A stretch of 64,000 bases of DNA from Candidatus Ruminococcus avistercoris. GTDB lineage: Bacteria > Bacillota > Clostridia > Lachnospirales > Lachnospiraceae. Position numbers and translations under genes: made by a program. Positions within the stretch are counted from its first letter, which is position 1; each line of letters begins with the position of its first letter. The notes beneath the pieces were generated by a model, which ran no database searches, was not told the origin of the DNA, and saw nothing but the letters and a program-made list of their open reading frames with translations. The stretch covers positions 1 through 64,000 of the forward strand of contig DWVJ01000008.1 of the NCBI GenBank assembly GCA_019120315.1, given 5' to 3'. Shown here piece by piece: positions 26,210 to 35,532 of the stretch.

Positions 26210-27238
26210 ATGGAATTACAGGAAAAAGATCAGGATATAGTACGGAAAAGAAAGAAAAGGCTGCGGGCGGTTCTCTCCTTTGTGATCATGGCTTTCCTGC
26301 TGTGTGTGCTTTTTTTCGCGGCGGTGAATATCGGAAGCCTGAAGGTGAGTCTGACTCAGTTATGGGAGGGGCTGTTTGTGGAATATAACGACGATGTGGC
26401 GACGATCTTTGATCTTCGTTTCCCGCGTATTATCATTTCCATGCTGGCAGGAGCAGCCATCGCCGTATCCGGCGTTCTTTTCCAGGCAGTGCTGAAGAAT
26501 CCTCTGGCGGATCCGGAGATCATCGGAATCTCCAGCGGAGCCAGTTTTGCGGCGGTGCTGATCACCGCTTTTGCCCCCATGCTGTTTTTCTTCACGCCTC
26601 TGTTTGCCTTTCTGGGCGGAGTGCTGGCTTTCTTTCTGGTCTACACACTGTCCTGGAAGGGGGGCTTAAGCCCTCTTCGCATCATTCTGGTGGGCGTGGC
26701 GGTAAACGCCATGTTCAGCGGGCTGTCCAGCGCGCTGAATTCCATGAGCGGCGGCAGCATGTCGGGGGTGGCCTCCATCGTCAACGGCAATATCACCATG
26801 AAAACCTGGGACGATGTAAAGACGCTGGTGCCCTATGTCATCGTGGGATTGATACTGGCGCTGTTTTTTACAGGAAAGTGTAACCTGTTGTCGCTGGAGG
26901 ACAAGACGGCCAGGGGGCTGGGGGTCAATGTCAACACCATGCGGATTCTTATTTCCCTGACGGCAGTCCTGCTGGCAGGCATTTCCACGGCCGTGGCCGG
27001 AGCCATCAGTTTTCTGGGGCTGATCGTACCACATATTGGACGGATTCTGGTGGGAAGCGATCACAAGGCGCTGATCCCCTTTTCCATGCTGTCCGGGGCC
27101 TTTACTTTTTTGCTGGCGGATACCATTGGCAGGACCATCGCGGCGCCCTATGAGGTGTCGGCCTCCATTATCATGAGCGTGGTGGGCGGTCCCTTCTTTA
27201 TCATTCTGCTGAGGAGGTCGAAGAAATATGCAAACTGA
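26210..27238 (+). CDS. FecCD/BtuC-family heme ABC permease
   Basis: A 342-residue permease with about ten helices. Family motifs are visible: LRFPRIIISMLAGAAIAVSG, LADPEIIGISSGASFAAV, and SFLGLIVPHIGRILVG near the ATPase-contact loop. AAAGGGGGAAG precedes the ATG. It lies between the heme-type lipoprotein and the ATPase and overlaps the latter by 11 bases, so the three form one importer. Substrate heme is inferred from the Shp and NEAT neighbours; the permease itself cannot distinguish heme from siderophores or cobalamin. Confidence 0.92.
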   Translation: MELQEKDQDIVRKRKKRLRAVLSFVIMAFLLCVLFFAAVNIGSLKVSLTQLWEGLFVEYNDDVATIFDLRFPRIIISMLAGAAIAVSGVLFQAVLKNPLADPEIIGISSGASFAAVLITAFAPMLFFFTPLFAFLGGVLAFFLVYTLSWKGGLSPLRIILVGVAVNAMFSGLSSALNSMSGGSMSGVASIVNGNITMKTWDDVKTLVPYVIVGLILALFFTGKCNLLSLEDKTARGLGVNVNTMRILISLTAVLLAGISTAVAGAISFLGLIVPHIGRILVGSDHKALIPFSMLSGAFTFLLADTIGRTIAAPYEVSASIIMSVVGGPFFIILLRRSKKYAN

Positions 27239-28010
27239 AAACAAACCTGCCATGGAGGTGAAAAACCTTTCTTTTGCCTACGGAAAGAACCGGGTGCTGA
27301 AGGATATCTCCTTCCGGATTAAAGAGGGGGATATCACCACCATCATGGGAGCCAACGGCTGTGGAAAAACCACGCTGTTTTCTCTGATGACCAGGAATCT
27401 TTACCCCCGCAGGGGTGACATCTTTCTCAAAGGGAAGAATATCCAGAATCTGGGACTGAAGGAATTTGCCAGGAGGGTTTCCATCGTCCATCAGTACAAT
27501 ACCTCCAGCGACGATATTACCGTGGAGCGTCTGGTATCCTTTGGACGTACGCCCCACATGAAGATGATGCGGGGAAGAAGCGAGGAGGATGAACGGCTGA
27601 TCCGATGGGCCATGGAGGTGACCAATGTGGAGAAATACCGGGACCGGGAGATCTCCCGGCTCTCCGGCGGTCAGCGCCAGCGGGTGTGGATTGCCATGGC
27701 GCTGGCGCAGAATACGAAGATCCTGTTTCTGGACGAGCCTACCACCTATCTGGATATCCGGTATCAGATTGAGATTCTGGAGCTGGTGAAAAAGCTGAAC
27801 CGGGAGTTTGGGATCACCATCATCATGGTGCTCCACGATATTAATCAGGCCATTTATTTTTCTGACTGTGTGATCGGACTGAAGGACGGGCTGGTGGAGA
27901 TGGAAGGGGATCCCCAGGAGGTGATCACCCGGGAAAGTATCCGTTCTTTGTATGGGATTGAACTGGATGTGACGGTGATAGGTGAGAAAAAATTTGTATT
28001 GACAGTGTGA
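27228..28010 (+). CDS. Heme ABC importer ATP-binding protein
   Basis: A 260-residue ATPase of the FecE/BtuD type: Walker A GANGCGKTT, signature LSGGQRQRVWIAMAL, Walker B ILFLDEPTTYLD and switch His in VLHDINQA. The short C-terminal strand region (ELDVTVIGEKKFVLTV) is usual for this group. AGGAGG precedes the ATG and overlaps the end of the permease gene. It energises import by the FecCD permease. Confidence 0.93.
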   Translation: MQTENKPAMEVKNLSFAYGKNRVLKDISFRIKEGDITTIMGANGCGKTTLFSLMTRNLYPRRGDIFLKGKNIQNLGLKEFARRVSIVHQYNTSSDDITVERLVSFGRTPHMKMMRGRSEEDERLIRWAMEVTNVEKYRDREISRLSGGQRQRVWIAMALAQNTKILFLDEPTTYLDIRYQIEILELVKKLNREFGITIIMVLHDINQAIYFSDCVIGLKDGLVEMEGDPQEVITRESIRSLYGIELDVTVIGEKKFVLTV

Positions 28011-28028
28011 GAGGGGAGGCGATTGCAG

Positions 28029-28424
28029 GTGAAAAAACAACCATTACGGATTTTCTGGCTGCTGCTGGGATGTCTCTGTCTGGGGCTGGGGACCCTGGGA
28101 GTGATTCTGCCCATTTTACCCACGGTGCCTTTTTTCATGGCGACGGTGTTTTGCTTTGCCAAAAGTTCCCGCAGGCTCCATGACTGGTTTCTGGGGACAA
28201 AGCTTTACAAAAAGCACCTGGAAAGCTTTGTCCGGCAGAAGGCCATGACTTTAAAGACCAAGTGTTCCATCGTGGGAACGGTGACGGCGGTGATGGCGGC
28301 AGCCTTTGTCATGATGCGGGACGTGCCTGTGGGACGGATCTGCCTGGCAGCGGTGTGGGTCTGCCATGTGCTTTACTTTTTCCTGCGGGTAAAAACAGTC
28401 AAAAAAGAGGAAGCTTATGATTAA
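28029..28424 (+). CDS. DUF454 (YbaN-like) inner membrane protein
   Basis: A 131-residue membrane protein with the DUF454 motif [26 protein letters not shown] and three to four helices. The function is unknown, but DUF454 genes are often found with heme uptake or heme-degradation genes in Firmicutes. I start at GTG 28029, nine bases after GGGGAGG; TTG 28023 is too close to that site. It overlaps the next ABC exporter by 8 bases, so it belongs to the heme operon. Confidence 0.82.
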   Translation: MKKQPLRIFWLLLGCLCLGLGTLGVILPILPTVPFFMATVFCFAKSSRRLHDWFLGTKLYKKHLESFVRQKAMTLKTKCSIVGTVTAVMAAAFVMMRDVPVGRICLAAVWVCHVLYFFLRVKTVKKEEAYD

Positions 28425-30153
28425 AAAAAGACTGATCGGGCTTTTGGCCCACGGGAAAAAATATATTGTGTTCCAGGTGTTGTGGCAGTGGTTTGCGCTG
28501 CTGTGTCAGGTGCTGATCATCTATGCTGTGGCCATGACGCTGGACGGAGCCGTTTTCGGCACGCTGACAGAAAGGCGGCTGGCCATTTACGCATGTCTGG
28601 GAGCAGGAGGAATGGCGCTGCGTTTTTTCTGTGACCGGCAGGCGGCGCAGGCTTCTTTTGCGGCCAGCATGGATGTGAAACGGATCCTGAGGGAGCAGAT
28701 TTACCGAAAGCTCCTGCGGCTGGGGGCTTCTTACCGGGAAGGGGTATCTACTTCGGAAGTGGTGCAGATGGCGGCCGAAGGAGTGGAACAGCTGGAAACG
28801 TATTTCGGGAAATATCTGCCCCAGCTGTTCTACAGTCTGGCGGCGCCGGTGACACTGTTTGTAATCCTTTCCTTTGTCAACTGGCAGGCAAGTCTGGTGC
28901 TGCTGGTTTGTGTGCCGCTGATACCGGTATCCATCGTGGCGGTACAGAAAATAGCCGGGAGACTTCTGAAACGGTATTGGGGAATTTACACAGAACTGGG
29001 GGACAGCTTTCTGGAAAATCTTCAGGGTCTGACCACGCTGAAGATATACCAGTGTGACGGCATCCGGGCCCGGAAGATGGACGAGGAGGCGCAAAGGTTC
29101 CGGCAGATCACCATGAAGGTGCTGATGATGCAGCTGAATTCCACCAGTGTGATGGATATCATCGCCTATGGCGGAGCAGCGGCGGGCATGATCGTCACCG
29201 TCTGCCAGTTTTGCGCCGGCCATGTGGGATTAGGAGGCGCACTGATGCTGATTTTGCTGGCGTCGGAGTTTTTCATCCCCCTGCGGCTGCTGGGTTCCTT
29301 TTTCCATATCGCCATGAATGGCATGGCGGCCAGCGACAGGATTTTCGCACTGTTGGATCTCCCGGAACCGCAGGAACAGGAAGGAAAGATTCAGGAGGAG
29401 CGGGTGAACATTACTATGTTCAAAGTCCGGTTTTCCTATGAACCGGACCGGGAGATTCTGAAAGGAATTCACATGAATTTTCCGGCAGGCAGCTTTACTT
29501 CTCTGGTGGGGCTGTCCGGCAGCGGAAAGAGTACAGTGGCGGGATTGCTCACAGGCAGAAACAAAGGATATGAAGGAAGTATCACGGCGGCAGGGATGGA
29601 ACTGTCCCGGGTGTCGGAGGCCAGTCTGATGGATACAGTGACTATGGTCAGCCATAACAGTTATCTGTTTAAAGGCACGGTGGAGGAAAATCTGCGGATG
29701 GGAAAAGAGAATGCTTCTGATGAGGAGCTGGAGGAAGTACTGAGGGAAGTGCGCCTTTATGATTTTCTGCACAGCCGGCAGGGACTTGGGACAGCAGTGG
29801 CGGAAAGAGGAGAGAATTTCTCAGGCGGCCAGCGTCAGCGGCTGGCGCTGGCCCGGGCGCTGCTGCACGACACACCGGTGTATATCTTTGACGAAGCTAC
29901 CTCCAATATCGATATGGAGAGCGAAGAGATGATCATGGATGTGATTCATCGTCTGGCCAAAAAGAAGACGGTGATTCTGATTTCTCACCGTCTGGCCAAT
30001 GTGGTGAAATCAGACCGGATTTATCTGCTGGAACAGGGCAAGGTCGTTCAGTGGGGAAACCATGACGCTCTGATGGCGCAGGAAGGCCCCTATCGGGAGC
30101 TGTTTCAACATCAGCAGGAGCTGGAAAATTATGGAAGGAGGGGGAGAGTATGA
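28417..30153 (+). CDS. ABC exporter half-transporter, CydD-like
   Basis: A 578-residue fused permease-ATPase. Six helices (about 15-320) precede an ATPase with Walker [10 protein letters not shown], signature [16 protein letters not shown], Walker [11 protein letters not shown] and switch His in ISHRLANV. It forms a heterodimer with the next gene (4-base overlap). CydDC-type exporters move thiols such as glutathione or cysteine and affect heme and cytochrome assembly. The locus context suggests a heme-, porphyrin- or thiol-linked role, which is inference. The frame is intact. Confidence 0.82.
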   Translation: MIKKRLIGLLAHGKKYIVFQVLWQWFALLCQVLIIYAVAMTLDGAVFGTLTERRLAIYACLGAGGMALRFFCDRQAAQASFAASMDVKRILREQIYRKLLRLGASYREGVSTSEVVQMAAEGVEQLETYFGKYLPQLFYSLAAPVTLFVILSFVNWQASLVLLVCVPLIPVSIVAVQKIAGRLLKRYWGIYTELGDSFLENLQGLTTLKIYQCDGIRARKMDEEAQRFRQITMKVLMMQLNSTSVMDIIAYGGAAAGMIVTVCQFCAGHVGLGGALMLILLASEFFIPLRLLGSFFHIAMNGMAASDRIFALLDLPEPQEQEGKIQEERVNITMFKVRFSYEPDREILKGIHMNFPAGSFTSLVGLSGSGKSTVAGLLTGRNKGYEGSITAAGMELSRVSEASLMDTVTMVSHNSYLFKGTVEENLRMGKENASDEELEEVLREVRLYDFLHSRQGLGTAVAERGENFSGGQRQRLALARALLHDTPVYIFDEATSNIDMESEEMIMDVIHRLAKKKTVILISHRLANVVKSDRIYLLEQGKVVQWGNHDALMAQEGPYRELFQHQQELENYGRRGRV

Positions 30154-31847
30154 GAGAAGGAAGACGAAGAAGCGGGCCTGCGGTTATGGGCCGGCTGATC
30201 GGACTGGTAAAGCCGCTGCTGCCCCTGATGTGCCTGGCGATCCTTCTGGGAGTGGCCGGCTATCTGTGCGCTATTTTTCTGACCATTCTGGCCGGACAGG
30301 CGCTGTTTCGCGGGCTGATGGAAATGATGGGGATCTCCCTGATGCCGGGTATGACGGGAGGTTTTGCATCCATGAGATTTACTTCCCTTTTTTTCCTGCT
30401 GATCCTGCTGGCAGTGCTGCGGGGCGTTCTGCACTACGGGGAACAGTACTGCAATCATTTTATTGCCTTTAAGCTGCTGGCGGTGATCCGTCATAAGGTG
30501 TTTGCCGCTCTGCGGCGTCTCTGTCCGGCCAAACTGGAGGGGCGTGACAAGGGAAATCTGATCGCAGTGCTTACCTCGGACATCGAACTGCTGGAGGTGT
30601 TTTATGCCCATACCATTTCTCCCATTGTGATCGCAGTACTTACCTCGGGGATCATGATATTATACATAGGAAGGAATTCTGCGGCAGCGGGGATTCTGGC
30701 GCTGGCAGGCTATCTGGCAGTGGGGGCGGCGGTTCCCCTGCTGGTGGGACGCGCAGGCGGGCAGGAAGGACTGTGGATGCGAAATTCTTTTGGCGATTTA
30801 AACAGTTTCATACTGGATTCCCTGCGGGGGCTGGATGAAACCATCCAGTACCGGGGCGGGGCAAAACGTCTGCAGGAGATGGAAGAGCGTTCCCGCCGGC
30901 TGGGAAAGATGCAAAGGAAACTGAACCGGCTGGAGGCGTCACAGCGTTCGGTGACTAACCTTTTGATTTTACTCTTTTCCTTTGCCATGCTGATTCTGAT
31001 GCTGTATTTTTACCGGAAAGGCGGCGTAGATTACCGGCAGATGCTGACGGCGGTCATCGCCATGATGGGATCCTTTGGGCCGGTGGTGGCGCTGTCTAAT
31101 CTGTCAAACAACCTGAATCAGACGCTGGCCAGCGGTGAACGGGTACTGTCTCTTCTGGAGGAGACTCCAAAGGTGGAAGAGATCGAAGGAAAAGAGCCGG
31201 CTGTGTTCGGAGATGTGGCCATGGAGCAGGTGGATTTTGCTTATGAAAAAGAGCAGATTTTAAAAAACTGCTCCCTGACGGTTCCCCAGGGTAAGATTCT
31301 GGGAATCCACGGAGTCAGCGGTTCGGGGAAATCTACGATCCTGAAGCTGCTGATGCGGTTCTGGGATATCCAGGGAGGCAGCATTCGCATTGGCAGTCGG
31401 GAGATTTCCGGGATCAATACCGCAGATCTGCGGGATATGGAAAGTTATGTAACTCAGGAAACCTGTCTGTTTCACGATACCATCGCAGAAAATATCGCAG
31501 TGGGAAAACCGGATGCCTCCAGGGAAGAGATCATTGCGGCGGCTAAAAAGGCATCTATCCATGATTTTATCACCGGCCTTCCCAAAGGATACGATACGCC
31601 GGTGGGAGAACTGGGAGATACCCTTTCCGGCGGGGAACGCCAGAGAATCGGTATCGCCAGATCCTTCCTGCACGACGCCCCTTTGCTTTTGCTGGATGAA
31701 CCTACCAGTAACCTGGACGCCCTCAATGAAGGAGTGATTCTGAAGTCTCTGACGGAAACCCGTGGTGAAAAGACGGTGGTGCTGGTGTCTCACCGGGATT
31801 CCACTATGAATGCGGCGGATCTGGTTTATGAGATGAGAAAGCGGTAA
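30150..31847 (+). CDS. ABC exporter half-transporter, CydC-like
   Basis: A 565-residue partner of the preceding gene. Six helices (about 15-310) precede an ATPase with GVSGSGKST, signature LSGGERQRIGIARSFL, LLLLDEPTSNLD and a switch His in SHRDST. GGAGGGGGAG precedes the ATG. It is the last gene of the apparent heme operon; about 120 bases follow before the amtB leader. Both subunits keep complete catalytic motifs, so both ATP sites may work. The substrate is unknown. Confidence 0.82.
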   Translation: MREGRRRSGPAVMGRLIGLVKPLLPLMCLAILLGVAGYLCAIFLTILAGQALFRGLMEMMGISLMPGMTGGFASMRFTSLFFLLILLAVLRGVLHYGEQYCNHFIAFKLLAVIRHKVFAALRRLCPAKLEGRDKGNLIAVLTSDIELLEVFYAHTISPIVIAVLTSGIMILYIGRNSAAAGILALAGYLAVGAAVPLLVGRAGGQEGLWMRNSFGDLNSFILDSLRGLDETIQYRGGAKRLQEMEERSRRLGKMQRKLNRLEASQRSVTNLLILLFSFAMLILMLYFYRKGGVDYRQMLTAVIAMMGSFGPVVALSNLSNNLNQTLASGERVLSLLEETPKVEEIEGKEPAVFGDVAMEQVDFAYEKEQILKNCSLTVPQGKILGIHGVSGSGKSTILKLLMRFWDIQGGSIRIGSREISGINTADLRDMESYVTQETCLFHDTIAENIAVGKPDASREEIIAAAKKASIHDFITGLPKGYDTPVGELGDTLSGGERQRIGIARSFLHDAPLLLLDEPTSNLDALNEGVILKSLTETRGEKTVVLVSHRDSTMNAADLVYEMRKR

Positions 31848-31926
31848 CCGGTTTTCAATACGTATCCGGTGAAGATAAATCCGGCATATTGCCGAAATTC
31901 ACAGAGAATTCACAGTTTTTTTCTAC

Positions 31927-32008
31927 TTGTGTCTCATACTGAAATATGCTAATCTGAGTATGACAAAGGTGTCTGAAGCGTAAGTTTTACGTTTCGGGCA
32001 CTTTTTTT
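31927..32008 (+). promoter_or_regulatory. amtB leader: promoter and strong terminator-like hairpin
   Basis: TTGTGT at 31927 and TAATCT at 31950 (17-base spacing) point at amtB. From 31969 to 32001, GTGTCTGAAGCGTAA pairs along all 15 positions (with G-T pairs) with TTACGTTTCGGGCAC around three bases, followed by seven T. It begins a few bases after the predicted transcript start and 50 bases before the amtB ATG. It may terminate the heme operon or attenuate amtB. ANTAR-type antitermination is known for nitrogen genes in Clostridia; the second hairpin expected for that was not seen. Confidence 0.6.
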
Positions 32009-32057
32009 GTGCGAAAACCGGTTTTTGAAAAATAAATACAGAAGGGTAGGAAAACGT

Positions 32058-33299
32058 ATGAATACAGGTGACACAGCTTTTATGATGATTTGTTCCGCTC
32101 TGGTGTTTTTCATGACTCCGGGACTGGCGTTCTTTTATGGCGGACTGGTGAGGAGAAAAAATGTCTGCAATACGATGATGGCCTGCGTGGCGATTATGGG
32201 GCTTTCTGTGATTATGTGGACACTTTTTGGATACTCTTTGTCTTTTGGAGGAAACCATGGGGGCATTATCGGGGATCTGCGGTGGTTTGCGTTAAATGGC
32301 GTAGGGATGGAGCCGGGATTATATGCCGATTCCATTCCCCATCTGGTGTTCTGTGCATTTCAGATGATGTTTGCCATGATCACACCGGCCCTGATTACAG
32401 GTTCTTTGGTGGGCCGTATGAAATTTAAGGCGCTGTTCCTTTTTATCGCGCTCTGGTCGTTGGCAGTATATTATCCAATGGCTCATATGGTGTGGGGAGA
32501 GGGAGGTTTCCTGGCGGCGATCGGTTCTGTGGATTTTGCCGGCGGAAACGTGGTTCATATCAGTTCAGGTATCAGTGCACTGACGCTGGCGGTCATTCTG
32601 GGAAGACGAAGGGGATATGAGCATACCTCTTACCGTATTCACAATATTCCTTTCGTGGTATTGGGAGCGGGACTGCTCTGGTTTGGCTGGTTCGGATTCA
32701 ATGCGGGCAGTGCTCTGAAGGCCGACGGCTTGGCGGCTCATGCGTTTATGACCTCAGCCATTTCAGCAGCGGCGGCGCTGCTTTCCTGGATGTTGATTGA
32801 TACGGTGAAAACGGGAAAGGCCACTCTGGTGGGTGCGTCCACAGGGCTGGTTGTGGGACTGGTTGCCATCACGCCCGGTGCAGGATTCGTCCCCATCTGG
32901 TCTGCTTTTATCATTGGCGCGCTGGTAAGCCCCATCTGCTATTTTGGCGTAGCGCTTGTAAAGAAAAAACTGAAGATCGACGATGCGCTGGATGCTTTCG
33001 GCTGTCACGGCATCGGCGGCATCTGGGGCGGTGTCGCAACCGGCCTGTTTGGTAAAAGTTCTATTAACAGTGTGGCTCGCTGGGATGGACTGATCTTTGG
33101 AGATTACCAGCTTTTTGCGGCCCAGCTGCTGGGTATTGTAATTACGGCTGCCGTGGCGCTTGTGGGAACGCTGATCTGTGTGGCCATTGTGAGAATTTTT
33201 ACACCGCTTCGCGTATCTTTAAAGGAAGAACAGGTAGGCCTGGACATTTCTCAACATGGCGAGAGCGCATATCCAAGTTTCAATGGACTGGATCAGTAA
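32058..33299 (+). CDS. amtB: Ammonium transporter
   Basis: A 413-residue Amt channel that conducts ammonium/ammonia across the membrane. Eleven helices are predicted. The twin-His pore is present: NVVHISSGISAL and DAFGCHGIGGIWGG. The N-terminal FFMTPGLAFFYGGLVR motif is also typical. ATG 32058 follows GAAGGGTAGG; the track start at 32007 lies inside the leader. It is followed 15 bases later by the P-II gene, the usual glnK-amtB partner, here in the order amtB-glnK. Confidence 0.95.
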   Translation: MNTGDTAFMMICSALVFFMTPGLAFFYGGLVRRKNVCNTMMACVAIMGLSVIMWTLFGYSLSFGGNHGGIIGDLRWFALNGVGMEPGLYADSIPHLVFCAFQMMFAMITPALITGSLVGRMKFKALFLFIALWSLAVYYPMAHMVWGEGGFLAAIGSVDFAGGNVVHISSGISALTLAVILGRRRGYEHTSYRIHNIPFVVLGAGLLWFGWFGFNAGSALKADGLAAHAFMTSAISAAAALLSWMLIDTVKTGKATLVGASTGLVVGLVAITPGAGFVPIWSAFIIGALVSPICYFGVALVKKKLKIDDALDAFGCHGIGGIWGGVATGLFGKSSINSVARWDGLIFGDYQLFAAQLLGIVITAAVALVGTLICVAIVRIFTPLRVSLKEEQVGLDISQHGESAYPSFNGLDQ

Positions 33300-33314
33300 G
33301 GTGGTGATGAAAAT

Positions 33315-33671
33315 ATGATGATAAAAATTGAGGCATATGTAAGAGAAGACAAATTTGAAGATGTGAAAAAGGCGCTGGATGAGATCAATGTAAACGGTCT
33401 TACGGTATATCAGGTGATGGGATGCGGTATCCAGCGGGGTTATAAAGAAATCGTCCGCGGCATGGAAGTGGATATGCAGATGCAGCCGAAGATCAAATTT
33501 GAGATTGTGGTTTCCTCGGAGGAATGGGAAAGGAAAACCATTGAGGCCATACAAAAGGCTGCATTTACCGGGGAAACAGGGGACGGAAAAATTTTCAGTT
33601 ATGAGATACGTTCCGCGTTGAAGATCCGTACCGGTGAGACCGGCTATGATGCCATACAGGAATCGGAATAA
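33315..33671 (+). CDS. glnK: P-II family nitrogen regulator
   Basis: A 118-residue P-II protein that would bind ATP/ADP and 2-oxoglutarate and plug the AmtB pore through its T-loop. The core is recognisable (MIKIEAYVREDKFEDVKKAL, GETGDGKIFSYE). The T-loop reads KEIVRGMEVDMQ where enteric GlnB/GlnK have TELYRGAEYMVD. Both T-loop tyrosines (46 and 51 in E. coli numbering) are Val here, so uridylylation is impossible, as in many Clostridia. GGTGGTG precedes the start; ATG 33318 is also possible. Confidence 0.92.
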   Translation: MMIKIEAYVREDKFEDVKKALDEINVNGLTVYQVMGCGIQRGYKEIVRGMEVDMQMQPKIKFEIVVSSEEWERKTIEAIQKAAFTGETGDGKIFSYEIRSALKIRTGETGYDAIQESE

Positions 33672-33678
33672 AAAGAAT

Positions 33679-33715
33679 GCAGGAGTGAAAAATGTTTCAC
33701 CCCTGCGTTTTATTT
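33679..33715 (+). terminator. Terminator after amtB-glnK
   Basis: GCAGG-A-GTGAAA pairs with TTTCAC-C-CCTGC (one mismatch) and is followed by GTTTTATTTT. It lies eight bases after the glnK stop. Confidence 0.8.
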
Positions 33716-33891
33716 TGCACAGAATGCAACAAAATGTTTCTTGCATCGGAAGCGGGCATATGATATGATTATACCACTCTACAACCGGGGTTTCCGGTGT
33801 CAGAAGGCCGTTCGGCCGACAAATTCCATGATAAACAATTAAAAACAGTCAGATGGACAGTCAGGATTGCACAGATCTGTGTGATTGTATA

Positions 33892-33937
33892 AAATGCAGT
33901 ATTTTTCGTTGCATTTGCAGCTCCTTTCTTGTATAAT
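33892..33937 (+). promoter_or_regulatory. Promoter of the Rpn-like gene with inverted repeat
   Basis: TTGCAT at 33909 and TATAAT at 33932 are 17 bases apart. AAATGCA (33892) and TGCATTT (33910) form an inverted repeat that covers the -35 box, a possible operator. The rest of the 300-base gap after glnK holds only a GGCCGTTCGGCC-type short hairpin near 33807 and no gene. Confidence 0.55.
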
Positions 33938-33979
33938 GAAAGCAAATCCAGGATGTGCATTTGACGGAAAGGAGAATGC

Positions 33980-35341
33980 ATGCGGGATAAAGATGTATTA
34001 ACGGCAGCTTATCTTAAGAACAACAGCCGCTTTGCGGATCTGCTCAATGGCTGGCTTTTTGGCGGCCGCCCGGTGGTCCGGCCGGATGATATCCAGGAGC
34101 TGGACAGCGCGGAAATCCGGATCCGCAGGGACCGGACGACAGGAGGCGTACGGACCGGGAAGCGGTACCGGGATGTGATCCGCCGGGTAGCCCTGGGGAT
34201 GCGGTTTGCGGTGATCTGCGTGGAAGAGCAGAGCGAGGTGGATTACACCATGCCCTTCCGGGTGATCGGCTACGACCTGGACCGCTATGAGCAGCAGCTT
34301 CGGATCCGCAGGCAGGAGCATCGCCAGCGGAAAGATTTAAAGGCGGAGGAATATCTGTCCGGGATCTCCCGGGAGGACCGGTTCCTGCCGGTAGTGACGC
34401 TGGTGCTCTATTTCGGGAAGCACTGGGACGGCCCTAGGAATCTGAAAGATCTGCTGGATCTGGAAGGGATGCTGCCGGAGGTACGGGAGCTTTTAGCAGA
34501 CTACCCGGTTCACGTGATTGAGGTGGGGAATTATCCTTACGCGGAAGCATTCCGGACGGATCTGAAGCTGGTGTTCGGTTTCGTGCAGAATGCGGACGAC
34601 AAGGAGAAGCTGCAGGCCTTTGCCAGGGCAGAAGAGGAAGCGCTGTCAGAACTGGCGGAGGACGCCTATGACCTGATCAGCGTGATGACCGGGACGGAGG
34701 AACTGGATCGAATCAAAAAAGAGAAGCAGGAGCGAAAGGGGAAGGTGAATATGTGCAAAGCGATCGATGATATGCTGGCGGATGCCAGAGAGGAAGGACG
34801 AGAGAGGGGGAGAAGTGAGATGATGAACGGCTTGCAGGAGATGATAGCGGACGCCAGAGAGGAAGGACGAGAGGCAGGGAGAAGTGAGACGATGAACGGC
34901 TTGCAGGAGATGATAGCGGACGCCAGAGAGGAAGGGCGAGAGGCAGGGAGAAGTGAGACGATGAACGGCTTGCAGGAGATGATAGCGGACGCCAGAGAAG
35001 AAGGACGAGAGGCAGGGAGAAGTGAGACGATGAACGGCTTGCAGGAGATGATAGCGGACGCCAGAGAGGAAGGGCGAGAGGCAGGGAGAAGTGAGACGAT
35101 GAACGGCTTGCAGGAAATGATAGCGGATGCCAGAGAGGAAGGGCGAGAGGCAGGGAGAAGTGAGACGATGAACGGTTTGCAGGAGATGATAACAGACGTC
35201 AGAGAGGAGGAGCGAAAGGAAACGATTCAAACTTTTGTTAACGATTATATTGAGGAAGGATTCTCGCGGGAAATACTCATTAAGAAGCTGCAAAAAATGT
35301 TTTCCCTGGATCAAAAAACCGCGCTGGAATATGTAAAGTGA
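33980..35341 (+). CDS. Rpn-like PD-(D/E)XK nuclease/transposase-related protein with internal repeats
   Basis: A 453-residue protein. The N-terminal 230 residues match the Rpn/YhgA-like group common in Lachnospiraceae: NNSRFADLLNGWLFGGRPVV, MPFRVIGYDLDRYEQQLR and FLPVVTLVLYFGKHWDGP. This family has a PD-(D/E)XK nuclease fold and is linked to RecA-independent recombination. Residues about 265-415 are six copies of a 23-residue charged helix (SETMNGLQEMIADAREEGRE), perfect at protein level in the middle copies. A short C-terminal helix follows (FSREILIKKLQKMF). AAAGGAG precedes the ATG. It has its own promoter and terminator, so it is a single gene. The repeat count may vary between strains. 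Confidence 0.8.
   Translation: MRDKDVLTAAYLKNNSRFADLLNGWLFGGRPVVRPDDIQELDSAEIRIRRDRTTGGVRTGKRYRDVIRRVALGMRFAVICVEEQSEVDYTMPFRVIGYDLDRYEQQLRIRRQEHRQRKDLKAEEYLSGISREDRFLPVVTLVLYFGKHWDGPRNLKDLLDLEGMLPEVRELLADYPVHVIEVGNYPYAEAFRTDLKLVFGFVQNADDKEKLQAFARAEEEALSELAEDAYDLISVMTGTEELDRIKKEKQERKGKVNMCKAIDDMLADAREEGRERGRSEMMNGLQEMIADAREEGREAGRSETMNGLQEMIADAREEGREAGRSETMNGLQEMIADAREEGREAGRSETMNGLQEMIADAREEGREAGRSETMNGLQEMIADAREEGREAGRSETMNGLQEMITDVREEERKETIQTFVNDYIEEGFSREILIKKLQKMFSLDQKTALEYVK
34814..35227 (+). repeat. Six tandem 69-bp coding repeats
   Basis: Units begin at 34814, 34883, 34952, 35021, 35090 and 35159, each with AGTGAGA-GATGAACGG at the start. Middle units differ by only a few bases (GGAAGGACGA or GGAAGGGCGA), mostly silent, which points to recent expansion. 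69 is a multiple of three, so copy changes keep the frame. Confidence 0.95.
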
Positions 35342-35355
35342 TTTTCAGATGAATA

Positions 35356-35410
35356 GAGCTTGACAGCGCAGATCTCAAAGAAGAGACTGCGCTGTATCAG
35401 GCTCTTTTTT
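35356..35410 (+). terminator. Terminator after the Rpn-like gene
   Basis: ACAGCGCAG pairs with CTGCGCTGT, with an inner TCTC/GAGA extension and an outer GAGC/GCTC pair, followed by six T. It lies 15 bases after the stop. The ~120 bases beyond it hold a 27-codon frame (35414-35497) that I cannot assign. Confidence 0.85.
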
Positions 35411-35532
35411 AGTGTGCTCCAAAAGGACAAAGATCATCGGGCGGCATTTGAATCCCCCTATGGGGCTTGTGAGGAGTTTAACGATCTGGTAAAGTAAAAT
35501 GGATCAATAAAGAGAACGAAAAGGGTTATTTT

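Noticed and set aside
34814-35227. Possible CRISPR-like array
   Set aside because: The repeats are directly adjacent with no unique spacers, and they stay in frame within a protein.
34646-35314. Repetitive minus-strand ORF with Leu/Ser-rich repeats
   Set aside because: It is the complement of the 69-bp repeats in the Rpn-like gene.
35414-35497. 27-codon frame after the Rpn terminator (GTG start)
   Set aside because: It has no ribosome binding site or recognisable family; possibly a remnant, not strong enough to list.
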